Shown one piece after another: positions 40,976 to 49,200 of a stretch of 64,000 nucleotides of DNA (its first letter is position 1; every line of letters starts with the position of its first letter). This DNA comes from Tenacibaculum sp. M341. GTDB lineage: Bacteria > Bacteroidota > Bacteroidia > Flavobacteriales > Flavobacteriaceae. Where the stretch lies: assembly GCF_004337695.1 (NCBI RefSeq), contig NZ_SJXJ01000002.1, positions 248,001 to 312,000 of the forward strand. Reading direction: 5' to 3'. The notes beneath the pieces were generated by a model that was not told the origin of the DNA, did no database searches, and was given only the letters and a program-made list of their open reading frames with translations. The translations under genes and the position numbers were made by a program.

Positions 40976-43261
40976 TTATCTGATTCTTCTTGTGTTATTT
41001 ATTGTTTTATTCGTAAAACTACTTTTTCCAATGTTACCGAAATTATATTTTAACGATATCGAAAAGAAATTAGCATCAGTAAAGAATAAAGTATTACCGT
41101 TAATATTAGGTAATCTGTGATTTTCGTTGAATTCTAAAGAGTTAAAAATATCGTTATAGCTTACGGTAATATCTAAGTCTTTAATTTTTTTTTGAAAGGT
41201 TGCATTCATTGTAAAAATAGGGAACGTACTAAAAGGTCCCTCTCCTTGTAAAGTAGTTCCCCAAAAGTTAAGATTAAAAGAAGTATTTTTTTTGATAGAG
41301 AATTTCTGATTGGAGTAATAATAAAGATAAGGTCGAACCTTATTTGTATTTAGGTTATCATCTGTAAATTTCGAGTAAATAAAGCTGAAATTATTTTCAG
41401 ATGACCATAGTTTGTATTCCATAGGAATATTGGTCTCTAAACTGATATTTGTTCTGTTTGAAAAATTTAAAGGTAGTATAGCTGTAGTATTATTTATAGA
41501 GTTATGGCTAAAGGTGAATAATTTAATTGGGTTTTTAGTATGACTATATGAGAAGCTGATCGCCTTTTTATTGAAATTATAATGTAAAGAAACTTCATCA
41601 GTTATAGCGTTTTTAAGACCTAGGTTACCTGTAAATTCTATGTAAGGGTTTACATAAGCAGCTGAGTTAGATAAAGAAGAAAAAGCAGGTCTTACAATGC
41701 TTTTATTATAATTAAAAGTGAGTGATTGTTTGTTGTTAAAAGGAAAATGAATATTTAGTTTAGGAAATAGAAAAGTGTTTTTTCGATGTATTTGATCTTC
41801 TTTTCTTTCTAAAAAATATCCAGAAGCAGTGTTTTCTTCAATTCTAAAACCCAGATAGTAAGTTAAATTATCAAATGCTTTTGCTGATAATTGCGAGTAA
41901 AAAGCACTGTTGTTTTCAGTAAAGTTATAAATAGAACCATCATTATTGTTTGAGGTTATTGTTTTTAAAAAAGAAATACCACTTTCAAATGTTACGTTTT
42001 CAGAAAACTTCTTTTCATAATTAATTTTTGAGTTGTATGAGTTGATAGAGAAATCTTGATTTCTTTGAATATCAAATGTATTATCATCAATGGTGTTGGT
42101 AATGTTGTTGGTGATTTTTTTTAAATAAAAGATGTGTTGTGCACCTAAAAATAACCTATCGGTATTATTAAACTGTTTTTGAAAATTTAAATTAGTATTT
42201 GTAAAATATCTACTTCCTAAATCATTAGTTTGTGTGTTTATATTGCTAAGATTGTTATTTTCTGAATAATTCGTAAGTGTACTAAAAGAAAAAGGTTCGT
42301 TTTGTACTTGTGAGTTTGAATTTAGAGAGAAGTAATCATTCTCATTGATTTGATGATGGAATCCTCCATTAAAAATAGCCTGATTTCTATGAGTAGAAGC
42401 TGTTATTAAATGTGTTGATTGAATGTTTTGATCTGGAATAGAGTACGATGTGCTATTTTGCTCCCAAACATTTAGATGATTATAAGAAATACTTAATTTA
42501 ATTTCGTTTTTATCTTTTTTAATGTTGAGGTAATTAGTAAGATAATTATTGAAAAATCGTTTAAAGGATGTTGTTTCTTTTAAAACAACTTTTAAGTTAT
42601 TAGAAGTGTTTTTCTTTAGTGTGATTAGAAGGACAGACGTTGCATTTGACTCGTACTTAGCTGATGGATTATTGATAATTTCTATCGTTTTAATTTCTTC
42701 AACTTGAAGAGTATTCAACATTTGAAATGAAACCTGTTGATTGTCTATATAAATTAATGGAGTTCCTTTTCCAACTACTTCAATTGTTTCTTGAGCTTCG
42801 TTAATCTGAAGTTTAGGTAATTTAGCGAGCAAATTGATAGTAGTAGGTTCTGAAGAAAAAATGGTGTTGGCTACATTTACAATCAAATTCCCTCGCTTAT
42901 TTTGAATTAAGTTTTTCTTGGCAACGATTTCAACTTCTTCTAATTGATTACTTTTTGAAGTTAGTGTGAAATTTAGATTGATGTTTTTCTGAATATTTAT
43001 TTCTTTTGAGACAATTTCATATCCGACAGTGTTTATTTTTAGTGTATAGTTTCCTTTTTGAATTTTATCAAGATAAAACCGACCATTTTCAATAAAAGTA
43101 TAGTTTATTATTTTTCCATCTTTTTTAGAAATAAGAATTATATCTCCGTTTTCAATAGGTGTTTTATCAGTTTCAAAAACAGTTCCTGAAATTGAAAAAT
43201 TAGTTTGACAAAATAAGGTAGCGTTGAATACTAAAAATAATGTGAGTATGAAATGCTTCAT
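40976..43261 (-). CDS. TonB-receptor-like outer-membrane beta-barrel protein
   Basis: I use ATG 43261 (MKHFILTLFLVFNATLFCQ). A signal peptide is followed by a carboxypeptidase-regulatory-like domain at about 20-105 (SISGTVFETDKTPIENG), a reduced plug-like domain (PTTINLLAKLPKLQI, GKGTPLIYIDNQQV, IKTIEIINNPSAKYESNAT), and a long asparagine-rich beta-barrel. This is the outer-membrane beta-barrel family common in Bacteroidota, related to TonB-dependent receptors. The ligand is unknown. It lies 81 bp downstream of the membrane-bound LuxR protein gene, which may control it. Confidence 0.8.
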   Translation of the reverse strand: MKHFILTLFLVFNATLFCQTNFSISGTVFETDKTPIENGDIILISKKDGKIINYTFIENGRFYLDKIQKGNYTLKINTVGYEIVSKEINIQKNINLNFTLTSKSNQLEEVEIVAKKNLIQNKRGNLIVNVANTIFSSEPTTINLLAKLPKLQINEAQETIEVVGKGTPLIYIDNQQVSFQMLNTLQVEEIKTIEIINNPSAKYESNATSVLLITLKKNTSNNLKVVLKETTSFKRFFNNYLTNYLNIKKDKNEIKLSISYNHLNVWEQNSTSYSIPDQNIQSTHLITASTHRNQAIFNGGFHHQINENDYFSLNSNSQVQNEPFSFSTLTNYSENNNLSNINTQTNDLGSRYFTNTNLNFQKQFNNTDRLFLGAQHIFYLKKITNNITNTIDDNTFDIQRNQDFSINSYNSKINYEKKFSENVTFESGISFLKTITSNNNDGSIYNFTENNSAFYSQLSAKAFDNLTYYLGFRIEENTASGYFLERKEDQIHRKNTFLFPKLNIHFPFNNKQSLTFNYNKSIVRPAFSSLSNSAAYVNPYIEFTGNLGLKNAITDEVSLHYNFNKKAISFSYSHTKNPIKLFTFSHNSINNTTAILPLNFSNRTNISLETNIPMEYKLWSSENNFSFIYSKFTDDNLNTNKVRPYLYYYSNQKFSIKKNTSFNLNFWGTTLQGEGPFSTFPIFTMNATFQKKIKDLDITVSYNDIFNSLEFNENHRLPNINGNTLFFTDANFFSISLKYNFGNIGKSSFTNKTINNTRRIR

Positions 43262-43342
43262 CAATTGTTTTTGAAGCAAAAAACCAAAAAAGTAATTGTA
43301 AAAAAATAAAAAGTAAGTGTGATTTTGGTACTAGTACCTGTA

Positions 43343-44023
43343 CTATTTTTTAGAGTTTACAATTAATTCTCTTCTGTTAGAGATGTTTAACTTTTGATAA
43401 AGATTAGAGATGTGTGTTTTTACCGTATTTAAGCTGATGTGTAATTCGTTGGCAATTTCTTTATTCGTTTTACCATTTATGATAAGTTCTTTGATGGTAA
43501 TTTCTTGATTTGTTAAATCTATAGAAGGAGTTTTTTTCTTTCTACTTTTCAATATAAAAGTTACAAGTAAAGCGATAACAGTTATCAGAAAAAAACTGAT
43601 AATACTGGTAAATTTATATTTTTTGTTAGCTGTTGCAACATTAATTTTTAGCAGCTCATTTTCTAAAAAAATATATTTACTACTATTAATATTACTTTTT
43701 TTTAAGTCGTCTAAAAAGTTACTGTAGTAAATGGTGTTTTGTTGAATATCCTTTCTAAGTAATTTTTTCTCGTGAAGTTGTTTTACACTATCTAACTTAA
43801 TGGTAAGAATAGTATTGTTTTCATTTATTAAGTAAGATTCAGAACTATTCTTTTTAATGTTACGGTTAAATATTTCTTTCCTAAAATCGTAGCTAGCTTT
43901 TTTTATGTTATAAGAAGCGCTATGATTTATAGGTTTTAAGTAAGATTTAAGTAGAGGTGCGTTTTTAGAAAATGCAAAACTAGATATTGTAAATAAAATT
44001 ATAAAAACGAACCTCTTACACAT
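43343..44023 (-). CDS. Membrane-anchored LuxR-type regulator
   Basis: The 226-residue protein has a signal peptide (about 1-20), a periplasmic or external segment of about 115 residues with predicted coiled coil, one membrane helix near 138-158 (SIISFFLITVIALLVTFIL), and a cytoplasmic GerE/LuxR HTH at about 165-225 (LTNQEITIKELIINGKTNKE, LHISLNTVKTHISNLYQKL). No receiver domain is present, so it is a one-component membrane regulator. It follows the deoxynucleoside kinase gene by 6 bp, and the beta-barrel gene lies next, a plausible target. Confidence 0.82.
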   Translation of the reverse strand: MCKRFVFIILFTISSFAFSKNAPLLKSYLKPINHSASYNIKKASYDFRKEIFNRNIKKNSSESYLINENNTILTIKLDSVKQLHEKKLLRKDIQQNTIYYSNFLDDLKKSNINSSKYIFLENELLKINVATANKKYKFTSIISFFLITVIALLVTFILKSRKKKTPSIDLTNQEITIKELIINGKTNKEIANELHISLNTVKTHISNLYQKLNISNRRELIVNSKK

Positions 44024-44029
44024 ACATTC

Positions 44030-44644
44030 TTAAAATAAACCATTTATTTGTGCATCAATACGATCGATTACAGAACCTAAATCTTCAGGTTTTTCAACAA
44101 AGTCAAGATCATCAATATCAATAATTAATAACTTCCCTTTACTGTATTCAGATATCCAAGCTTCATAACGTTCATTTAGTCTGCTTAAATAATCAATACT
44201 TATAGAACTTTCATATTCACGTCCTCTTTTATGTATTTGTCCAACCAACGTAGAAATATCTGCACGTAAGTAAATTAAAAGGTCTGGAGGAGTTACTAAA
44301 TTTTCCATTAACTCAAATAGAGAAGAGTAGTTACTAAAATCTCTATTAGTCATTAACCCCATAGCATGTAAGTTAGGAGCAAAAATATGAGCATCTTCAT
44401 AGATGGTTCTATCCTGAATAATATTTTTACCCGTTCTACGTAACTCTAAAATTTGACGAAATCTACTATTCAAAAAATATACCTGTAAATTAAACGACCA
44501 ACGTTCCATTTCACTATAAAAATCATCTAAATAAGGATTCTCATCAACAGACTCAAAGTGAGGTTCCCAGTTATAGTGTTTCGCTAATAATTTAGTTAGT
44601 GTGGTTTTACCAGCCCCAATATTTCCGGCAATAGCTACATGCAT
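44030..44644 (-). CDS. Deoxynucleoside kinase
   Basis: The start is set at ATG 44644 (MHVAIAGNIGAGKTT) because the reading frame upstream only offers TTG and the P-loop begins at once. The 204-residue enzyme phosphorylates deoxynucleosides for salvage. The P-loop GNIGAGKTT is at residues 7-15, with the DRTIYEDA segment and the lid motif KRGREYE. It is a paralogue of the kinase half of the fusion at 15521-16651, so the genome has at least two such kinases, perhaps with different substrates or forming a hetero-oligomer as in some Gram-positive bacteria. Confidence 0.92.
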   Translation of the reverse strand: MHVAIAGNIGAGKTTLTKLLAKHYNWEPHFESVDENPYLDDFYSEMERWSFNLQVYFLNSRFRQILELRRTGKNIIQDRTIYEDAHIFAPNLHAMGLMTNRDFSNYSSLFELMENLVTPPDLLIYLRADISTLVGQIHKRGREYESSISIDYLSRLNERYEAWISEYSKGKLLIIDIDDLDFVEKPEDLGSVIDRIDAQINGLF

Positions 44645-44697
44645 AATTTCTAGTTTTAAGCGGGTCAAAATTACACATTATTTCTGTTTTTTTATGA

Positions 44698-45378
44698 TTA
44701 GTAAGTTAATTTATATCCATAACCTCGAACATTTATAATTTCTATAGATGGATCTTTTTTTAATTTTTTTCTGAGTTTAGAAATGAATACATCCATACTT
44801 CGGGCATTAAAGAAATCATCATTACCCCAAAGCTTATTTAAAATAAATTTTCGATCTAAAAGTTCGTTTTTCTTTTGCGTCAAATAGTATAATAATTGTG
44901 CTTCTCTATGGGTAAGTAACTCAATCTCTTCATTAAAGTGTAGTTTTTGCTTTTCATAGTTAAAAGTGTAGCTACCAATAATGATTTTTGTTAAGTTCTG
45001 TTTAAGGTTTACACGATTTAATAAATTATAAATTCTAACAATTAGCTCCTCCATAGAAAAAGGTTTCTTTAAGTAATCATTTCCACCATGTTCAAAACCT
45101 TCAAGTACATCTTTTGTTTGTGATTTTGCTGTTAAAAATATAATAGGAATGGCATTGTTTTCTTCGCGTATTTCTTTTGCTAGTGTAAAACCATCTTTTT
45201 TGGGCATCATTACATCTAAAACTAAAACCTCTGGACTGTATTTTTGATAAAATTCGTACGCTTCTTCACCGTTTACTGCATGAAAAACTTCAAAATCTCT
45301 TGTTTCTAAACTCTCTTTTACAATTTGACCTAAACTAGGCTCATCTTCAGCTAATAATAATTTTATTTTTTTACTCAT
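44698..45378 (-). CDS. OmpR-family response regulator
   Basis: The 226-residue protein has a receiver domain with E11, D12 and phospho-acceptor D55 (LVLDVMMP), and K105-type lysine in YLKKPFSMEE. A winged-helix DNA-binding domain fills about 130-226, with LTHREAQLLYYLTQKKN and the recognition segment SMDVFISKLRKKLK, ending VRGYGYKL. Its start overlaps the kinase gene by 8 bp. OmpR-type regulators bind tandem direct repeats spaced one helical turn; such a site lies in the divergent intergenic region at 47021-47047. Confidence 0.94.
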   Translation of the reverse strand: MSKKIKLLLAEDEPSLGQIVKESLETRDFEVFHAVNGEEAYEFYQKYSPEVLVLDVMMPKKDGFTLAKEIREENNAIPIIFLTAKSQTKDVLEGFEHGGNDYLKKPFSMEELIVRIYNLLNRVNLKQNLTKIIIGSYTFNYEKQKLHFNEEIELLTHREAQLLYYLTQKKNELLDRKFILNKLWGNDDFFNARSMDVFISKLRKKLKKDPSIEIINVRGYGYKLTY

Positions 45379-46981
45379 TGGGCAAAGAAATTTTAAAATT
45401 GGTTTGTTTGTTATTAGATGTTAAGCTAATAGTCCCATTATGTTTTTCAACAATTTTTTTGGTGTAGTATAAACCAATACCAAATCCTTTTACATTGTGA
45501 ATATTGCCTTTAGGAACTCTGTAAAATTTATCAAATATTTTTTCTTGCTGACTTTTTTCGATACCGTTACCATTATCAATAATAGAAATTTCAACACTAT
45601 TTAAGATAACATTTAAGTTCACCTGAATCATGTCGCCACCATATTTTATTGCATTGTCAATTAAATTAGAAATAGCATTTTCTAAATGAAATTCATCAGC
45701 ACTCACAATCACTTTAGTAGAATTAGAAGAAAACTTAACCATTTTATCATTAGTGAATAATTGATGTTTTTTTGATAAGCGATCTAGTAAATCCACAATA
45801 TCAATAGCTTCTTTATTAAGTAATAGTTTTTCGCTGTCTAAAGATGCAGTTTCCAATAATTTTTCAACCATTAGATGTAGCTTTTTAATTTGATTTTCTG
45901 AGATTGAAATATATTTTTTTGTTTTTTCAGTATCCTTAATCGCATCAAAACTATTGATAGCTTCCAAAGCTGTAGTTACTGTGGTAATTGGAGTTTTAAA
46001 TTCGTGTGTAATATTACTAATCAAATCATTTTTTATAGCAGCTAGTTCTTTTTGATCGTTAATTATTTTCAACAAATAAAATAAACTAGAAATAACAGCC
46101 ATAGATAAAAACAATGAAAGTAAAATACCTGTAGAACTTCTTTTTAATGCAGAAATAGATGGATTAATATATGACATTTCATAGCGTTCTCCAGGTTTTA
46201 AGAAAGTAGTTTTAGAGGTGATGGTTAAAGTGTTATTAGAAGGTTTTAAAGAGTCATACTTACTAACTAAACTATCTCCTCTAAATAATTTAAAAGCATA
46301 ATCGATATTAATATTTCGATTGTTTAATTCATTTTTTAAAATTGAATCTACTTTTTTATGAGCAATTGTTTCATCGGTCAAAGAAATAAATACAACATTA
46401 ACTCCTTGAACCAGTCTAAGACTATCAATAGCCTTTTTGTTATTGAACACAAGAATTTTATTTTCTTCCTCAAAACAACAACTAGGTAAATCTGTATTAG
46501 GAGTTGCAGGTTTTATGTTTATAGTATCATTAGTATTAATAACAATAGTTTTTGGTTTTTTACCGAGTCTTAACATAACCTTAGAAGTAAAATCGTCTCT
46601 GGTAGTTTTACCTTTTGCTTTCAAGCTAGAAAAAAAAGTGTCTAATTCAGAAAAGTTATCTCTAGAGATTGAATGTAAAATAGAGTCGATATTTCTATTA
46701 AACTTAAAATTATCTTTAGAAATTTTTATATCAACAGTACTGAATGTAACTTTTTGATCTTTTCCTTCCTCATCATTTTCTACTACAGCTAGCTGACTAT
46801 CTCTTGATGTATCGGAAAAATATTGTTCAAGAGAATTATCTAAACTTTGTTTAATCTCACTAATTACACGTTGTTTATTTTGAAGGTAGTTTTTGTAATT
46901 CCAATAAAATTGAACAATGATAGTCGTAACTATTGTTACGGCTATAAAATAGAGTATCCAATTGTATTTTTTTGTATTCAT
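45371..46981 (-). CDS. Sensor histidine kinase
   Basis: The 536-residue protein has membrane helices at about 7-30 and 284-306, bounding a periplasmic sensor domain of about 250 residues. The HisKA box ISNITHEFKTPIT contains the phospho-acceptor H326. The ATPase domain follows with the N box NLIDNAIKYG, DNGNGI and GFGIGLYYTKKIV. It overlaps its response regulator gene. The sensor domain contains CC and is otherwise unlike domains I can name. It is divergent from the GLPGLI operon. Confidence 0.93.
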   Translation of the reverse strand: MNTKKYNWILYFIAVTIVTTIIVQFYWNYKNYLQNKQRVISEIKQSLDNSLEQYFSDTSRDSQLAVVENDEEGKDQKVTFSTVDIKISKDNFKFNRNIDSILHSISRDNFSELDTFFSSLKAKGKTTRDDFTSKVMLRLGKKPKTIVINTNDTINIKPATPNTDLPSCCFEEENKILVFNNKKAIDSLRLVQGVNVVFISLTDETIAHKKVDSILKNELNNRNINIDYAFKLFRGDSLVSKYDSLKPSNNTLTITSKTTFLKPGERYEMSYINPSISALKRSSTGILLSLFLSMAVISSLFYLLKIINDQKELAAIKNDLISNITHEFKTPITTVTTALEAINSFDAIKDTEKTKKYISISENQIKKLHLMVEKLLETASLDSEKLLLNKEAIDIVDLLDRLSKKHQLFTNDKMVKFSSNSTKVIVSADEFHLENAISNLIDNAIKYGGDMIQVNLNVILNSVEISIIDNGNGIEKSQQEKIFDKFYRVPKGNIHNVKGFGIGLYYTKKIVEKHNGTISLTSNNKQTNFKISLPNE

Positions 46982-47020
46982 GTTTCAAAAGTACAGTTTT
47001 AAAAAAAAACTAAATCAATC

Positions 47021-47047
47021 GGTTAACACTCGTTAACACTGGTTAAC
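47021..47047. promoter_or_regulatory. Three GTTAAC direct repeats with 10-bp period
   Basis: GTTAACACT occurs at 47022 and 47032, and GTTAACTCA at 47042, exactly one helical turn apart. The array ends 22 bp before a -7-like element CATATTTG (47070-47077) on the plus strand. Direct repeats at this spacing upstream of a promoter are the expected site for an OmpR-type activator, here probably the regulator encoded at 44698-45378. Confidence 0.7.
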
Positions 47048-47069
47048 TCAAAAAAAAAGAAATCCAAAA

Positions 47070-47077
47070 CATATTTG
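47070..47077 (+). promoter_or_regulatory. Promoter -7 element of the GLPGLI operon
   Basis: CATATTTG matches TAnnTTTG at 7 of 8 positions and lies 26 bp before the start codon at 47104. Confidence 0.5.
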
Positions 47078-47103
47078 TATCAAGAAACTCATAAACAAAC
47101 AAT

Positions 47104-47436
47104 ATGAAAAAAGTTATCATGTCATTACTGTTGTTTACAGCATTCCAGATGAATGCTCAAGATATACATAGTAAAGTTACCAAAAAGACGGCAACATCTT
47201 ACACATACACTGTCAAATCTGTTGAAGAATTACAAACAATTGATTGGGATATCGTTAAGGATTTTTTTAGAGACAACGAAGATGATGAGGAAATTACTTT
47301 AGGATATAGGATTATAGGGATGCAGCAAAAAGGCAATCAATTAAAAATAGAAGAGTCTTTTATGTTAACAGGTAAATTTAAAGACATAGATAAGTTAGTT
47401 AAAGTTGTGTCTAATTATTCAGTAAATAACAAATAA
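47104..47436 (+). CDS. Small exported protein, first gene of the GLPGLI operon
   Basis: The 110-residue protein has a clear signal peptide (MKKVIMSLLLFTAFQMNAQ, cut after about residue 18) and no lipobox, so it is periplasmic or secreted. The mature part of about 90 residues is acidic in the middle (DNEDDEEIT) and predicted mixed alpha/beta. I recognise no family. It is 11 bp from the first GLPGLI gene and presumably acts with it. It is the first gene after the GTTAAC repeats and so the primary target of the divergent two-component system. Confidence 0.75.
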   Translation: MKKVIMSLLLFTAFQMNAQDIHSKVTKKTATSYTYTVKSVEELQTIDWDIVKDFFRDNEDDEEITLGYRIIGMQQKGNQLKIEESFMLTGKFKDIDKLVKVVSNYSVNNK

Positions 47437-47447
47437 AAAGTATAAAA

Positions 47448-48278
47448 ATGAGAATTAAATTATTAATGTCGTTATTGATATTACCAGTAGTTGTAATGTC
47501 TCAAAACTTTCAAGGAAAAGCTACTTATAAAACACATAGAAAAGTAGAAGTAAAAATGCAAGATGGCGAAGCGGGAATAACTTCAGATATTCAAAAGCAA
47601 TTGCATGAAAAAATGAAAAAAATGTTTCAAAAAACCTTCACTCTTAATTTTAATAAATCAAGTTCTACATATATACAAAATGAAGAATTAGATCCAGAGG
47701 TTAAGTCAGGGGGCGTGCAAGTTATGGTTTTTGGAAATGGAGGAACAGGAGATGTGCTTTATAAAAATATAGTAGAAAAAAGGTATGCCAATAAAACAGA
47801 AATAAGTGGAAAACGATTTTTAATAAAAGATAAACTAGAAAAACCAGAATGGGAAATGACAAGTGAAGCCAAAAAAATTGGGAAGTATACTTGTTATAAG
47901 GCTACCAGAACAAAAGAAGAAGAACGCATATCTCAAATGATGACAGATGGAGAAGTAGAGGAGAAAAAAGAGATGGTAACTGTAGTAACTACTGCGTGGT
48001 TTACTCCAGAGATTCCAGTTAGTAATGGACCATCAATGTATTGGGGATTGCCTGGTTTAATTTTAGAAGTACATGAGGGGAAACAAACTATTATTTGTTC
48101 AGAAATAGTTTTAAATCCAACTAAAAAAATAGAAGTTGATGAGCCTAAAAAAGGAAAAAAAGTGAGTCAGAAAGAAATAGATGCAATCATTAAAGAGAAA
48201 ACACAAGAAATGATTGAACGATTTAAAGGAAGAAGAGGTGGGGATGGAGATTCTATGAGTATAGAAATTAGAGGGTAA
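47448..48278 (+). CDS. GLPGLI-family exported protein, copy 1
   Basis: The 276-residue protein has a signal peptide (about 1-18, ending MSQ). The mature part starts NFQGKATYKTHRKVE and includes FTLNFNKSSSTYIQNE, WEMTSEAKKIGKYTCYKA, and the family name motif in YWGLPGLILEV near residue 200. The C-terminus is lysine-rich and ends in a glycine- and arginine-rich tail. The GLPGLI family is restricted mainly to Bacteroidota and has no assigned function. A paralogue follows in the same operon. Confidence 0.88.
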   Translation: MRIKLLMSLLILPVVVMSQNFQGKATYKTHRKVEVKMQDGEAGITSDIQKQLHEKMKKMFQKTFTLNFNKSSSTYIQNEELDPEVKSGGVQVMVFGNGGTGDVLYKNIVEKRYANKTEISGKRFLIKDKLEKPEWEMTSEAKKIGKYTCYKATRTKEEERISQMMTDGEVEEKKEMVTVVTTAWFTPEIPVSNGPSMYWGLPGLILEVHEGKQTIICSEIVLNPTKKIEVDEPKKGKKVSQKEIDAIIKEKTQEMIERFKGRRGGDGDSMSIEIRG

Positions 48279-48283
48279 TTTTA

Positions 48284-48364
48284 AAAATAGATTAAACCTT
48301 AGCTCTTTTTTGAGGTCTAAAACCAATAGTACCAGTGAATCGAGTATAAAATTTAATCTATTTT
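48284..48364 (+). promoter_or_regulatory. 13-bp inverted repeat before GLPGLI copy 2
   Basis: AAAATAGATTAAA (48284-48296) pairs perfectly with TTTAATCTATTTT (48352-48364), and the next bases extend the stem with one extra T. The 3' arm ends 3 bp before the start codon at 48368, so the folded RNA would bury the translation start region. Confidence 0.6.
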
Positions 48365-48367
48365 AAA

Positions 48368-49174
48368 ATGAAAACAACCTTTACCTATCTATTTATTTTT
48401 TGCACTGTAATGTGTTTTTCTCAAAAAGATTTCTATGGTAAGGCAACTTATCAAACAAAAACAACTTTTGATGCAGATCGTTTCAATAACAGAGAAATGT
48501 CAGAAGAACGAAAGAAACAAATGTTAGAAGCCATGAAAGGGATGTTAGAAAAAACATATACCTTAAATTTTAATAAAACAGCTTCTATATACAAAGAAGA
48601 AGAAAAATTAGATGCTCCAAGTGCTGGAGGTAGAAGAGGACTTCGGTTTAATAGTCTTTCAGTAGGTGATCAATATAAAAATGTAGTAGACAAGGTGTTT
48701 TTAGAAGAAAAAGAATTTTTTGGTAAAAAGTTCTTAATAAGTGATGATGCAAGTATGCCGCAATGGGAAATGAGTGGAGAAACAAAGAAAATAGGAAACT
48801 ATGTATGTTACAAAGCTACCATGTTAAAAAAGAACAATGCTTTTGATTGGAATAGAAGAAGAGGTAAAGAAAATTCCGATGAAAAACAAGTACAAGAACC
48901 AAAAGAAGAGTTAGTAACTGCATGGTATGCAATTCAAATACCAGTAAGTAGTGGTCCTGCGGGGTATTGGGGATTACCAGGATTAATTTTAGAGGTTAAT
49001 TCAGGAAGAACTACTATTTTATGTACAGAAGTAGTACTAAATCCCAAAGAAAGAACAACTATTAAAGAACCTAAAAAAGGAGAAAAAGTTACGAGAGAAG
49101 AGTACAACGATATTATGAAAAAGAAGATGGCTGAAATGAGAGAAATGTGGAGGGGACGTAGAAGAAGAGGCTAA
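48368..49174 (+). CDS. GLPGLI-family exported protein, copy 2
   Basis: The 268-residue protein is a paralogue of the preceding one: signal peptide (about 1-19, ending CFSQ), then DFYGKATYQTKTTFD, YTLNFNKTASIYKEEE, WEMSGETKKIGNYVCYKA and YWGLPGLILEVNSG. The C-terminus also ends in an arginine- and glycine-rich tail (RGRRRRG). The two copies share overall order and differ mostly in loops, so they arose by tandem duplication. Function is unknown; co-operation with the downstream outer-membrane protein is likely. Confidence 0.88.
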   Translation: MKTTFTYLFIFCTVMCFSQKDFYGKATYQTKTTFDADRFNNREMSEERKKQMLEAMKGMLEKTYTLNFNKTASIYKEEEKLDAPSAGGRRGLRFNSLSVGDQYKNVVDKVFLEEKEFFGKKFLISDDASMPQWEMSGETKKIGNYVCYKATMLKKNNAFDWNRRRGKENSDEKQVQEPKEELVTAWYAIQIPVSSGPAGYWGLPGLILEVNSGRTTILCTEVVLNPKERTTIKEPKKGEKVTREEYNDIMKKKMAEMREMWRGRRRRG

Positions 49175-49200
49175 TATCCTTAACAATCATATTTTAAATT

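Noticed and set aside
47021-47047. GTTAAC repeats as a small CRISPR array
   Set aside because: The period is 10 bp with no room for spacers and no cas genes are near.
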